Positions 45,606-54,809 are shown, counted from the first letter of the stretch. The stretch is DNA of 64,000 nt from Acuticoccus mangrovi (GCF_016411865.1 NZ_JAEKJA010000005.1:1-64000), one strand, 5' to 3'. Translations and numbers: made by a program. The notes: generated by a model from the letters alone, not told the origin.

Positions 45606-46637
45606 CTATTGCGGCCGCGAGCGGCGCGGAACTCCCTCGGCCTCGGCCGCCACCTCCATGATGTCGAAGGTGGTGCCGCCGCCGATGTCGGTACCGAGCT
45701 TCACGGTGACGCCCGCCTTCAGGAGGCGCGTCACGTCGCAGCGGCCGGACTTCAGGAAGCGATTGGCCGTCGGGCAGTGCGCCACCACGGCGTCGTGCTC
45801 GGCAAGCGCGCCCACCTCGCGGTCGGCGAGGTGGATCGCATGGGCGAAGATCGCCCCGGGCCCCAGCACCCCGAAGCGCTCGTAGACGCCGAGATAGTCG
45901 GGTGCGTCGGGAAAGAGGCGGGCGACCCACTCCACCTCGGCGCTGTTTTCCGACAGGTGTGTCTGCATGCCGCAGGTCGGATGCTCGCGCCACAGCGCCC
46001 CGGCCGCTTCGAGCAGCTCTGGCGTGGAGGTGGGCGCGAAGCGGGGGGTGATCATGTAGCTGAGGCGCCCGTCGTCGGCGCCGTGCCAGCGCTCGATGAG
46101 CGCCTTCGACTGGTCGTAGGCGTCCTGCGCCGGGGTGAGGAGGGCGGAAGGGGCGTTGCGGTCCATCATCACGAGACCGGCGCGCACGCGGATCGTCCGC
46201 GTCATCGCCTCGGTGAAGAGGGCGTCGACGGAGACCGGCGAGGAGGTGCAGAAGATGGTGGCGTCGGTGGTGCCGACGGCCTCCAGGCGGTCGAAGAACT
46301 CCACCGCGACCTCCGCGGCGTAGTCCGGATCCTCGAAGCGCGCCTCCTCGGGGAAGGTCACCGTCTCGAGCCATTCGAGGAGCTCGCCGGCGAAGGTGCC
46401 GACGATGCGGGTCTGCGGATAGTGGATGTGAACGTCGACGAGACCCGGCGTCAGCAGCGTGTCGACCGGCACGACGGGAATGTCGGGATTGTCGGCGATG
46501 ATCTCGAGCGCCGGGCCGAAGGCGATCACCGTGTCCTCCTCCACGACGACCGCGCCGTCCTCGATCTCGGCGAAGGGATCGGCGCCGGTGATCGTGCCGG
46601 TGAAGGGGCGCAGGCGTCCGCGCTCGATGATCGTCAT
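45606..46637 (-). CDS. guaD: Guanine deaminase, C-terminally truncated
   Basis: Amidohydrolase converting guanine to xanthine, feeding xdhABC. The zinc-site motifs are intact: VDVHIHYPQT (His70, His72), MQTHLSENSAEV (His227), FAHAIHL (His266/His269) and KLGTDIGGGTTF (Asp317). The protein stops at 343 residues, only 26 after Asp317; family members continue for about 100 more, completing the barrel and the beta-sandwich. The missing part is not in another frame, because the gltA terminator lies 41 bp downstream. Probably reduced or lost function, possibly a recent deletion. ATG overlaps the xdhC stop (ATGA); last gene of the operon. Confidence 0.88.
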   Translation of the reverse strand: MTIIERGRLRPFTGTITGADPFAEIEDGAVVVEEDTVIAFGPALEIIADNPDIPVVPVDTLLTPGLVDVHIHYPQTRIVGTFAGELLEWLETVTFPEEARFEDPDYAAEVAVEFFDRLEAVGTTDATIFCTSSPVSVDALFTEAMTRTIRVRAGLVMMDRNAPSALLTPAQDAYDQSKALIERWHGADDGRLSYMITPRFAPTSTPELLEAAGALWREHPTCGMQTHLSENSAEVEWVARLFPDAPDYLGVYERFGVLGPGAIFAHAIHLADREVGALAEHDAVVAHCPTANRFLKSGRCDVTRLLKAGVTVKLGTDIGGGTTFDIMEVAAEAEGVPRRSRPQ

Positions 46638-47431
46638 GGCGTGCCGTCGAGAATGAGGAGTTGGGCGGCGACCGAGGCGGCGATGATCGCCGGCGACTTG
46701 CCGGTGATGGCGTCGAGGCCGATCGGACAGGTCAGGCGGTCCGTGGCGAGGCCGCGCTCGGTGAGGCGGTGGATGAAGGTCGCCTTCTTGCTCTTCGACC
46801 CGATGAGGCCGAGGAAGGCGAACGGACGGGCGAGCACCGCAGCCACGATCTCGAGGTCCACCGCGTGGCTGTGCGTCATCACGAGGTGGAAGGCGTTGTC
46901 GGGCGCCTCGGCGACGACGGCCTCGGGGATCGCGACGCGCCGGCAGGCGATCGCGAGGTCGGTGGGCCACAGGCTCTCGGCGCGCGCGTCGATCCACTCG
47001 ACGGCGAAGGGTAGCGGCGTCAGCGCCCGTACGAGGGCGGTGCCGACGTGGCCGGCGCCGTAGACGACGACGGGCCGCATCGGCGGGTCGGTGATGGTGA
47101 CGCCACCCATCTCGAACGGCCCCTCCGGCGGGGTCGTGATGCGGCGGATATAGATCGTCATCGCCCCGCCGCAGCACTGGTCGAGATTGGGGCCGAGGAT
47201 GACGTCGAGCGTGGTCTCCTCCTGCCCGGCGGCGAGGAGGGTGCGGGCCGCCTCCACCGCCCGGTGCTCGGCCTCGCCGCCGCCGATGGTGCCGTCGGTC
47301 CGGTCGGCGGTCACGATCATGTAGGCGCCGATGCCGCGCGGCGTGGAGCCCTTGATCCCGACGAGGGTCGCGACGGCGGTGGGGCCGGCCCGGACACGGG
47401 CGGCGAGGGTGGCAAGGTCGGCTTCGCTCAT
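46634..47431 (-). CDS. xdhC: Xanthine dehydrogenase accessory protein XdhC
   Basis: Binds the molybdenum cofactor, promotes its sulfuration and inserts it into XdhB (family knowledge); not part of the mature enzyme. The 265-aa protein has VATLVGIKGSTPRGIGAYM and DQCCGGAM in the N-terminal domain, and a Rossmann domain with VVVYGAGHVGTALVRAL and FLGLIGSKSKKATF. It sits directly after xdhB and overlaps guaD by 4 bp. Confidence 0.96.
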   Translation of the reverse strand: MSEADLATLAARVRAGPTAVATLVGIKGSTPRGIGAYMIVTADRTDGTIGGGEAEHRAVEAARTLLAAGQEETTLDVILGPNLDQCCGGAMTIYIRRITTPPEGPFEMGGVTITDPPMRPVVVYGAGHVGTALVRALTPLPFAVEWIDARAESLWPTDLAIACRRVAIPEAVVAEAPDNAFHLVMTHSHAVDLEIVAAVLARPFAFLGLIGSKSKKATFIHRLTERGLATDRLTCPIGLDAITGKSPAIIAASVAAQLLILDGTP

Positions 47432-47438
47432 CGGCGGC

Positions 47439-49778
47439 TCACAGGCTCATCAGGACGCGCTCGGGGGTCGCCGGCGCGTCGAGGCGCGTCGGATCGCCGC
47501 CGGCGGCTGCGACCGCGGCGCCGATCGCCTGATGCGCCGAGATCGCCAGCATGAAGGGCGGCTCGCCCACCGCCTTGGAGCGGCGGATCGTCAGCTCGCG
47601 ATTCTCCCCCTTCGCCCAGATGGCGAGCCGCAGATCGGGCGGGCGATCGGCGACGGTGGGGATCTTGTAGGTGGAGGGGGCGTGGGTCTTGAGGCGGCCG
47701 TCGTCCCAATAGAGCTCCTCGGTGGTGAGCCAGCCGAGGCCCTGGATGAAGCCGCCCTCGATCTGGCCGAGATCCACCGCCGGATTGAGCGAGCGGCCGA
47801 CGTCGTGGAGGATGTCGGCGCGCAACAGCCGCGTCTCGCCGGTCAAGGTGTCGATCGCCGCCTCGGAGACGGCCGCCCCGTAGGCGAAGTAGTAGAAGGG
47901 CCGGCCGCACGCCCCCTCGCGGTCCCAATGGATCTTGGGGGTGGCGTAGTAGCCCGTCGCCGACAGCGAGATGCGGGCGAGATAGGCTTCCATCACCAGA
48001 TCGCCGAAGGCGAGGGTGCGGCCGGCGACCTCCACCGCGCCACCGGAGAAGCGGGCGACGGCTCCGTCGCGGCCCGCGGCGAAGGCGGCGAGGCGGGCCT
48101 TGATGGTCTCGCAGGCGTCGAGCACCGCCATGGCGTTCATGTCGGCGCCGGAGGAGGCGGCGGTGGCGGAGGTGTTGGGCACCTTGTCGGTGCGCGTCGC
48201 GGTGATCTTCACCCGCTCCAGCGGCAGGCCGAAGGCGTCGGCCGCCACCTGCGCCACCTTGATGTAGACGCCCTGGCCCATCTCGATGCCGCCGTGATTG
48301 ATCATCACGGAGCCGTCCTTGTAGACGTGCACCAGCGCGCCGGCCTGGTTGAGGAAGGTGGTGGTGAAGGAGATGCCGAACTTCACCGGCGTCAGCGCGA
48401 TGCCGCGCTTCAGAACGGGCGAGGCCGCGTTCCACGTCGCGATCTCGGCGCGGCGGCGGCGATAGTCGGCGCTCCCGGCGAGTTCCTCCATCATCTCCGC
48501 CGCGACGGCGTCCTCCACCTCCATGTGGTAGTGGGTCATGCGCCGCGTCGCGGGCGCCTCGGGGCGGTAGGCGTTGAGAAGGCGCACCTCCAGGGGGTCG
48601 CGGCCGAGGTGGTGGGCGACGTGCTCGATCACCCGCTCGATCCCCACCATTCCCTGCGGTCCGCCGAAGCCGCGGAAGGCGGTGTTGGAGCACGTGTTGG
48701 TGCGCCAGCGGTGGGAGAGGACGCGCATCGCCGGGATGAAGTAGGCGTTGTCGGCGTGGAACATCGCCCGGTCGGCGATGGCGCGCGAGAGGTCGAGCGA
48801 CCAGCCGCAGCGGGCATGCTGCTCGAAGACGACGCCGAGGAGGCGGCCCTCGCCGTCGAAGCCCGCCTCGTAGTCGATGCGGAAGTCGTGGCGCTTGCCG
48901 GTCATGATGAAGTCGTCGTCGCGGTCGAGGCGCACCTTGGCGGGTCGCCCGGTGAGGCGGGCCGCGAGCGCCGCGACGGCGGCGGCGAGATTGCCTTGCG
49001 TCTCCTTGCCGCCGAAGCCGCCGCCGAGGCGGCGCACCTCCACCGTCACCGCGTGGTTGGGCACGCCGAGGACGCGCGCCACCACCTCCTGGCACTCCGA
49101 CGGGTGCTGGTTGGAGGAGACGACGTGGACGTCGTCGTCCTCGCCGGGCGTCGCGAGGGCGACCTGGCCTTCGAGGGCGAAGTGCTCCTGGCCGCCGATC
49201 TCCATGCTGCCCGACACGCGATGGGGGGCGGCGGCGATGGCCGCGGGGGCGTCGCCGACCGCCATCACGTAGTCGTCGTCGACGCGGCTGCCGGCACGGA
49301 TCGCGTCGGCGATGGTGACGATGGCGGGCTCCGGCGTCTCGTCGACGTGGGCGCGGCGGACGGCGAGGCGGGCGGCGCGCCGCGTCTCGGCGACGACGGC
49401 GAAGAGGGGCTGGCCGTGATAGTGCACCTCGCCGGCGCCGCCTTCGACGGCGAGCATCGGCTCGTCGTGGACGACGGGGCCGATATTGTTCTCCCCCGTG
49501 GCGTCGTCCCCGGTGAGCACGGCGAGGACGCCCGGCGCCTCGCGCACCGCCGCGAGGTCCACCCGCACCCGGCCCCGCGCGAAGCCCGCGTAGGCGATGT
49601 GGACGTGGACGAGACTCGGCAGCTCGGCGATGTCGTCGGCGTAGACGGCGCGGCCGGCGACATGCTTCTCGCCCGAATCGTGCCGGTGGGGGTGGTGGGT
49701 CACCCCCTTGGCGGCGCCCTGCGCGGCGGCTCCGTCGGGGTGGGCTCGGCCCTGTTCTGCGAGGGGGAGGTCCATCAC
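47439..49778 (-). CDS. xdhB: Xanthine dehydrogenase molybdopterin-binding subunit
   Basis: Catalytic subunit (779 aa) oxidising hypoxanthine and xanthine to urate. Molybdopterin-binding motifs: GQEHFALEGQ, RLGGGFGGKET, AFRGFGGPQGM and NHGGIEMGQGVYIKVAQVAA. The catalytic base is Glu739 in VGEPPFML. Full length for the two-subunit bacterial enzyme. Its start overlaps the xdhA stop by 4 bp. Confidence 0.97.
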   Translation of the reverse strand: MMDLPLAEQGRAHPDGAAAQGAAKGVTHHPHRHDSGEKHVAGRAVYADDIAELPSLVHVHIAYAGFARGRVRVDLAAVREAPGVLAVLTGDDATGENNIGPVVHDEPMLAVEGGAGEVHYHGQPLFAVVAETRRAARLAVRRAHVDETPEPAIVTIADAIRAGSRVDDDYVMAVGDAPAAIAAAPHRVSGSMEIGGQEHFALEGQVALATPGEDDDVHVVSSNQHPSECQEVVARVLGVPNHAVTVEVRRLGGGFGGKETQGNLAAAVAALAARLTGRPAKVRLDRDDDFIMTGKRHDFRIDYEAGFDGEGRLLGVVFEQHARCGWSLDLSRAIADRAMFHADNAYFIPAMRVLSHRWRTNTCSNTAFRGFGGPQGMVGIERVIEHVAHHLGRDPLEVRLLNAYRPEAPATRRMTHYHMEVEDAVAAEMMEELAGSADYRRRRAEIATWNAASPVLKRGIALTPVKFGISFTTTFLNQAGALVHVYKDGSVMINHGGIEMGQGVYIKVAQVAADAFGLPLERVKITATRTDKVPNTSATAASSGADMNAMAVLDACETIKARLAAFAAGRDGAVARFSGGAVEVAGRTLAFGDLVMEAYLARISLSATGYYATPKIHWDREGACGRPFYYFAYGAAVSEAAIDTLTGETRLLRADILHDVGRSLNPAVDLGQIEGGFIQGLGWLTTEELYWDDGRLKTHAPSTYKIPTVADRPPDLRLAIWAKGENRELTIRRSKAVGEPPFMLAISAHQAIGAAVAAAGGDPTRLDAPATPERVLMSL

Positions 49779-51199
49779 GCGGCGAGCCCCGCTCCGGCCT
49801 CGCCGGCAAGGCGCGTGCGCGCGGTGCCGGTGCGCTCCAGATGGTCGCGCCGCAGGAGGTTGGCGGCGATGCGCAGGCGATAGGCCGCGGAGGCGCGCAG
49901 GTCGGTGAGGGGGGCGAAGTCTTGCGCGAGGGCGGCGCCGGCGGCGGCCACCGTCTCGGCGCTATAGGGGCGGCCGACCATCGCCGCCTCGGCGTAGCGG
50001 GCGCGGGCCGGTATCCCCGCCATTCCCCCATAGGCAAGGCGCGCCTCGGCGACGGTGTCGCCGTCGAGCCGCAGCGCGAAGCAGCCGAGCACCGCGGTGA
50101 TGTCGGACTGGAAGCGCTTGGAGACCTTGTGGCAGGTGAGCCGGGCGAGCCCGTCGAGCGGCAGATGCACGGCGCGGACATATTCGCCCGCCCGCCGGTC
50201 CTGGCTGCCGTAGGCGAGGAAATAGTCCTCCAGCGGCAGCGTACGGCGGCCGTGATGGTGGCCGAGCTCCAACGTGGCGCCGGCGGCGATGAAGGCCGGG
50301 GGCAGGTCGCCGATCGGCGAGGCGTTGGCGATGTTGCCGCCGACCGTGCCGGCGTTGCGCACCTGAAGGCCGGCGAAGCGCTGCATCAGCTCGCCGAGCG
50401 CGGGGAAGCGGTCGCGGATCGCGGCGTGGAAGGCCGTATGGGTCACCGCCGCGCCGACGATCAGCGCGCCGTCGCGCTCCTCGATGGTGGCGAGCTCGCG
50501 CACGCGCAGCGTGGAGAGGATCGTCACCGGATCGAACAGGCGCTTGGTGATCCAGAGGCCGACGTCGGTGGCACCGGCGAGGATGACCGGATCGCGCGCC
50601 GCGGCCTCGGCGAAGGCGGCCTCGCTGGTGGGGGCGAGGAAGTGCCGCCCGTTCCAGGTGTAGTCGAGCGGGGGGATGGCGGTGAGGGTGGCCGCCGTCG
50701 CGGCGTCGGCCGCGGGGTCGGCGCGGGCGTCGGCATCGTCGGCGGAGGCTTCGGCGGCGGCGAGGATCGGGCCGTAGCCGGTGCAGCGGCAGAGGTTGCC
50801 GGCGAGCCGCTCCTCCGTCGCCGCCCGGTCGGCCGGCGCGCCCGGAGGACGGGCGGCGAGAGCCATCACGAAGCCCGGCGTGCAGAAGCCGCATTGGGAG
50901 GCGTGGCGCGCCGCCATCTCGCGCTGGACGGGGTGGTCGTCGAGCCCCTCCACCGTGATCACCTCGGCCCCGTGGGCCATCGGCAGCGGCATGATGCAGG
51001 CGTTGACGGCGCGCGTCGCGAGCCCGTCTCCTGCGGGTGTGCGCAGGATCACGGTGCAGGCGCCGCAGTCGCCCTCCGCGCAGCCCTCCTTGGTGCCGGG
51101 CAGGGGGCGGCCGCGCAGATATTCGAGGAGCGTGGTGGTCGGCGCGGCGTCCCGCACCGCGACGGGCGCGCCGTTCAGATGGAACATGATCGCGGTCAT
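49775..51199 (-). CDS. xdhA: Xanthine dehydrogenase small subunit (2Fe-2S and FAD)
   Basis: Electron-transfer subunit of 474 aa. The first 2Fe-2S cluster is bound by Cys40, Cys45, Cys48 (EGCAEGDCGACTV) and Cys68; the second by QCGFCTPG (Cys103, Cys106) and LCRCTGY (Cys137, Cys139). The FAD domain follows from about 190, with ILAGATDVGLW and RNAGTVGGNIANASPIGDLP. Electrons pass from the molybdenum centre to NAD. It lies 55 bp downstream of uraH in one long minus-strand operon. Confidence 0.97.
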   Translation of the reverse strand: MTAIMFHLNGAPVAVRDAAPTTTLLEYLRGRPLPGTKEGCAEGDCGACTVILRTPAGDGLATRAVNACIMPLPMAHGAEVITVEGLDDHPVQREMAARHASQCGFCTPGFVMALAARPPGAPADRAATEERLAGNLCRCTGYGPILAAAEASADDADARADPAADAATAATLTAIPPLDYTWNGRHFLAPTSEAAFAEAAARDPVILAGATDVGLWITKRLFDPVTILSTLRVRELATIEERDGALIVGAAVTHTAFHAAIRDRFPALGELMQRFAGLQVRNAGTVGGNIANASPIGDLPPAFIAAGATLELGHHHGRRTLPLEDYFLAYGSQDRRAGEYVRAVHLPLDGLARLTCHKVSKRFQSDITAVLGCFALRLDGDTVAEARLAYGGMAGIPARARYAEAAMVGRPYSAETVAAAGAALAQDFAPLTDLRASAAYRLRIAANLLRRDHLERTGTARTRLAGEAGAGLAA

Positions 51200-51254
51200 C
51201 GCGCACCTCCTCCGGGAAGTGTCGCCCCGATCGGCCCGCCCCTCAAGCCGTTCA

Positions 51255-51602
51255 TCAACTGCCGCGGTAGGTCGAGTAGGCGTAGGGCGAGACGAGGAGC
51301 GGCACGTGATAGTGCGCCGCCGTGTCGGAGACGGCGAAGGCGATCACCACCGTCTCGAGGAAGGCGGGCTCCGGTAGCTCCATGCCGAGCCGGCGGAAGT
51401 AGTCGCCCACCTCGAACTCCAGCGTGTAGGTGCCGACCTCGAAGGCCTCACCGTCGAGGATCGGCTGGTCGAGCCGTCCGTCGGCGTTGGTGGTGCCGTG
51501 GGCGATCTCGGTGCCGGCCTCGTCGCACAACGTCACCGCCACGCCGGTGGCGGGCGTTCCGTGGGCGGTGTCGAGGACGTGGGTGGTAAGGCAGCCCGTC
51601 AC
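51255..51602 (-). CDS. uraH: 5-hydroxyisourate hydrolase (transthyretin-like)
   Basis: Converts 5-hydroxyisourate, the PuuD product, to OHCU, the UraD substrate. At 115 aa it is the usual size. It starts VTGCLTTHVLDTAHGTPA (catalytic His in THVLD) and ends HYHVPLLVSPYAYSTYRGS, the strongly conserved YRGS terminus. GTG 51602 overlaps the upstream permease stop as GTGA, which supports the start. Confidence 0.97.
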   Translation of the reverse strand: MTGCLTTHVLDTAHGTPATGVAVTLCDEAGTEIAHGTTNADGRLDQPILDGEAFEVGTYTLEFEVGDYFRRLGMELPEPAFLETVVIAFAVSDTAAHYHVPLLVSPYAYSTYRGS

Positions 51603-52369
51603 CGCACGCCGCCGCGTCTCGCCCAGCCGGTGGTACGCTTTTCGATCTCGGCCATCACCGCGTACATCACGATCCCCTCCACCGCGAGCATCACGAGGCC
51701 CGCAAACACCAAGGGTACGTTGAACTGGGACTGGGCCGCCAGCATCATGTGGCCGAGCCCGGCGTTGGCGGCGATGGTCTCCGACACCACCGAGCCGACG
51801 AAGGCGAGGGTGATCGCGATCTTCAGCGAGCCGAAGAAGTAGGGCAGGGCGCGGGGGATGCCGATCTTCGTCATCACGTCCCACTTGGAGGCGCCGAGGG
51901 CTCTCAGAACGTCCTCGGTCTCGGGCTCGATGGTGGCAAGGCCCGTCGCGACGTTCACCACCACCGGGAAGAAGGCGATGAGGAAGGCGGTGATGATCGC
52001 CGGCACCACGCCGATGCCGAACCAGATGACGAGGATCGGCACCACCGCCACCTTGGGGATCGAGTTGAAGCCGACCATCAGCGGGTAGAGGCCCGAGTAG
52101 ATCGCCTTCGACCAGCCGACGAGGAGACCGAGCGCGAGGCCGCCGACGAGGGCGAGCAGGAAGCCCGCGAGGGTGGTCCACAGCGTGACGAGCGAGTTCT
52201 TCAGGATCGGCGACCAGTATTTGACGATGGCGCCGACGATCACCGAGGGGGCGGGCAGGATGTAGACCGGCATGTCGCCGATCCGCACCGCCAGCTCCCA
52301 CAGGATGATCAGCGCCACCGCGTAGATGAAGGGGGCGGCGCGGGGAGACTTGAGGAGGGTGAGGATCAT
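51599..52369 (-). CDS. ABC transporter permease (nitrate/taurine/pyrimidine type)
   Basis: Inner-membrane permease of 256 aa with about six helices. The EAA loop that contacts the ATPase is EDVLRALGASKWDVMTKIG followed by IPRALPYFFGSLKIAITLAF. It belongs to the SsuC/TauC/ThiX-like class. Linkage to uraH-xdhABC-guaD suggests uptake of a purine, urate or ureide; this is inference from the operon. Confidence 0.9.
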   Translation of the reverse strand: MILTLLKSPRAAPFIYAVALIILWELAVRIGDMPVYILPAPSVIVGAIVKYWSPILKNSLVTLWTTLAGFLLALVGGLALGLLVGWSKAIYSGLYPLMVGFNSIPKVAVVPILVIWFGIGVVPAIITAFLIAFFPVVVNVATGLATIEPETEDVLRALGASKWDVMTKIGIPRALPYFFGSLKIAITLAFVGSVVSETIAANAGLGHMMLAAQSQFNVPLVFAGLVMLAVEGIVMYAVMAEIEKRTTGWARRGGVR

Positions 52370-52412
52370 CGAGGGCCTCCGCGGGCTGGACCGGTCGCGA
52401 TGTCCCGCATCG

Positions 52413-53201
52413 TCAGGCGACCTCCTTGCGCGCGTCGGCGATCTCGCCGCGCAGCTCCTGCACGAGATCGACGAACTCGCGCTCGTAGGTGATGTCCATC
52501 GGGCGCGGCCGGGGGAACGGCACCCGATGCTCGGAGATGATGCGGCCGGGCCGGGCGCTCATCACGAAGATCTTGTCGGCGAGGTAGATCGCCTCGCGCA
52601 GGTCGTGGGTCACGAGGATCACGGTGAAGCGCTTCTGGGCGTGGAGGTCCTGCATCACCGCCCAGAGCTCTTCGCGGGTGAAGGCGTCGAGCGCGCCGAA
52701 CGGCTCGTCGAGCATCAGGAGCACGGGGTCGTGGATGAGGGCGCGGCAGAGATTGGCGCGCTGCTGCATGCCGCCGGAGAGCTGCCAGGGAAAGCGTGCG
52801 CCGAAGCCCTCGAGGCCGACGAGCGACAGGAGGTCCTCCGCCTTCTGGGTGTAGGCCGTCCGCTCGTGCTTCAGCCGGCGGCGGTGCGGGCGCACGATCT
52901 CGAGCGGCAGCATCACGTTGGCGAGCGTCGTGCGCCAGGGGAGGAGGGAGGGGTTCTGGAACGCCATCCCGGTGATCGAAAGGGGACCGGTGACGGGCTT
53001 GTCGGCCACGCGGATCGCACCGGACTGGGGCAGGTGCAGGCCCGTCGCCAATCGCATCAGCGAGGACTTGCCGCAGCCCGACGGGCCGACCACGGCGGCG
53101 AACTCGCCTTCCTCGATGCCCATGGTGAGGCCGTCGAGGGCGAGCACTTCGCCGTAGTCGGAGGGGTAGGCGAGGCGTACCCCGTCCAGCGAGACGAACA
53201 T
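52413..53201 (-). CDS. ABC transporter ATP-binding protein
   Basis: Cytoplasmic ATPase of 262 aa powering the permease. Walker A GPSGCGKSSLM, Q-loop FQNPSLLPWRT, signature LSGGMQQRANLCRAL, Walker B LLMLDEPFGALD and H-loop VILVTHDLREA are all intact, so it should be active. ATG 53201 overlaps the stop of the substrate-binding protein gene by one base (TGATG). Taurine/nitrate class, like the permease. Confidence 0.93.
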   Translation of the reverse strand: MFVSLDGVRLAYPSDYGEVLALDGLTMGIEEGEFAAVVGPSGCGKSSLMRLATGLHLPQSGAIRVADKPVTGPLSITGMAFQNPSLLPWRTTLANVMLPLEIVRPHRRRLKHERTAYTQKAEDLLSLVGLEGFGARFPWQLSGGMQQRANLCRALIHDPVLLMLDEPFGALDAFTREELWAVMQDLHAQKRFTVILVTHDLREAIYLADKIFVMSARPGRIISEHRVPFPRPRPMDITYEREFVDLVQELRGEIADARKEVA

Positions 53202-54232
53202 CAGTTGGGCAGGCGATCTTCGACGGGCGGCAGATAGGCCGGGTCGAAGACCCGCTCGGGCGCCGGCGGGTTCGGCATGTCGAACGAGGTCTGGAGCTGG
53301 GTGATCGAGGCGCCGAGCCGATCCATGTCCACGGCGCCGAGCCCGTCGGTCTCGACCGCCTCGGTCACGATGTTGTCGGCGATCGCCATCTTGAGGCGGG
53401 CGAGCTCGGTCGCCTCGTCGGCGATCTCGTTGCGGCTCATCACCGACTTGATCGCCGTCTCGGGGTCGGCGACCGTCGCCTGCAGCCCCTTCACCAGCGC
53501 GCGGACGAAGCCTTCGACCGCCTCCGGGTTCGCCTCTGCCCACTCGGTGTTGACCATCACCGCGTTGCCGTAGAGGTCGAGCCCGTTGTCGGCCATCATG
53601 ATGGCGACGATGTCGTCCTCCGCGACGCCTTGGGCGAGGAGGTTCAGCACCGAGGAGAAGGAGTAGCCGAAGATCGCGTCCACCTTGCCCTGGGCGAGCA
53701 TCGGCTCACGCACGGGAAAGCCCACATTCTCGATGGTGATGTCGGAGGTGTCGATGCCCGCCGCGTCGACGAAGGCGGCCCACTGGCCGAAGGCGGCGTC
53801 GGGCGGCGGGGCGCCGAGCGTCTTGCCCTCGAGCGACTTCGGATCCTCGGTCACGCCCTGGCTCTTGCGGCCGATCACGGCGAAGGGCGGCTTGTCGTAC
53901 ACCATGAAGATGCCCTCGACGGCGGCGTCGGGCTGATCGGCGAGGAACTTCACCAGCGCGTTGAGGTCGCCGAAACCCATCTCGTAGGCGCCGGTCGCCA
54001 CCCGCGGGATCGCCTCGCGCGAGCCGGCGCCGGTGTCGATGGTGACGTCGAGCCCTTCGTCCTCGAAGTAGCCGTTGTCGATCGCGACGAAGAAGGGGGC
54101 GGAGGGGCCTTCGAACTTCCAGTCCAGCGTGAAGCGAACCGGGGTGAGGTCCTCGGCGGCGAGGGGGGCGGCGAGGGGCGTCGCAAAAACCAGTGCTCCG
54201 GCGAAGAGCGCGGCGCGGGAGAGCTTCGACAT
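53201..54232 (-). CDS. ABC transporter substrate-binding protein (NMT1/THI5-like)
   Basis: Periplasmic binding protein of 343 aa; signal peptide residues 1-26 (ending AAPLAAE). The fold is marked by VRFTLDWKFEGPSAPFFVAID, YFEDEGLDVTIDTGAGSREAI and LEGKTLGAPPPDAAFGQW. Homologues bind pyrimidine-like or sulfonate/nitrate ligands; the operon points to a purine-derived ligand. First gene of the eight-gene minus-strand operon, divergent from phnG across 124 bp. Confidence 0.9.
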   Translation of the reverse strand: MSKLSRAALFAGALVFATPLAAPLAAEDLTPVRFTLDWKFEGPSAPFFVAIDNGYFEDEGLDVTIDTGAGSREAIPRVATGAYEMGFGDLNALVKFLADQPDAAVEGIFMVYDKPPFAVIGRKSQGVTEDPKSLEGKTLGAPPPDAAFGQWAAFVDAAGIDTSDITIENVGFPVREPMLAQGKVDAIFGYSFSSVLNLLAQGVAEDDIVAIMMADNGLDLYGNAVMVNTEWAEANPEAVEGFVRALVKGLQATVADPETAIKSVMSRNEIADEATELARLKMAIADNIVTEAVETDGLGAVDMDRLGASITQLQTSFDMPNPPAPERVFDPAYLPPVEDRLPN

Positions 54233-54327
54233 GGTGGCTCCTGCTTATGTTTTCCCATTCGATTGCAATTCGCGTGCCGGTCGATTGGTGATGGCAGCCG
54301 CCTCGATGCCGTCGGGTTTTCATGCGA

Positions 54328-54345
54328 TCGTCATCATTTCCTCAT
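54328..54345 (+). promoter_or_regulatory. Weak PHO-box-like sequence before phnG
   Basis: TCGTCATCATTTCCTCAT has two TCAT cores 11 bp apart, the PHO-box spacing, but matches only about 11 of 18 positions of CTGTCATAWAWCTGTCAT. It ends 11 bp before the phnG ATG, too close for a standard promoter element. Kept at low confidence because C-P lyase operons are usually PhoB-controlled. Confidence 0.25.
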
Positions 54346-54356
54346 AGAGAGGCGGC

Positions 54357-54809
54357 ATGTCGCACCCTCGTCCCGATCCGGCACGCCGTGAGGCGCTCGC
54401 CACCCTTGCGCGCGCCGACGCCGATCGGCTGAAGGCCTGCTGGGAGGCGTTCGAGCCGAAGCCCGTGCATCGCGTCGTAAAGGGGCCGGAGACGGGCCTC
54501 GTGATGGTCCGCGGTCGCACCGGCGGCGGTGGTGCCCCGTTCAACGTGGGCGAGGCGACGGCGACGCGCTGCGTGGTGCGGCTCGCGACGGGGGAGGTGG
54601 GCTTCGGCCACGTTCTCGGGCGCGACGGCGAGCGGGCGCGCTTCGTGGCCCTCTTCGATGCGCTGGGGCAGAGCGAACACCGCGACAGGGTGACGCGGGA
54701 GGTGCTGGTGCCGCTCGCCGCCGAGCGCGCCGCCGCCGCCCATCGGAAGGCGCGCGAGACGGCGGCCACCCGCGTCGACTTCTTCACCATGGCGCGGGGC
54801 GACGACTGA
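54357..54809 (+). CDS. phnG: C-P lyase subunit PhnG
   Basis: Subunit of the PhnGHIJ core complex that attaches phosphonates to ribose triphosphate and cleaves the C-P bond. The 150-aa protein shows RREALATLARADADRL, GLVMVRGRTGGGGAPFNVGE (the conserved glycine-rich loop) and LATGEVGFGHVLGRD. ATG 54357 follows GAGAGGCGGC. Head of the operon; the stop overlaps the phnH start by one base (TGATG). Confidence 0.96.
   Translation: MSHPRPDPARREALATLARADADRLKACWEAFEPKPVHRVVKGPETGLVMVRGRTGGGGAPFNVGEATATRCVVRLATGEVGFGHVLGRDGERARFVALFDALGQSEHRDRVTREVLVPLAAERAAAAHRKARETAATRVDFFTMARGDD

Noticed and set aside
47331-49883. An 850-codon plus-strand frame opposite xdhB
   Set aside because: Antisense shadow of a gene with intact molybdopterin motifs; low-complexity Gly/Arg/Val/His composition only.
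54328-54345. A confident PHO box controlling phnG
   Set aside because: Only the TCAT cores and their spacing fit, and the position is too close to the start codon; kept only as a low-confidence feature.
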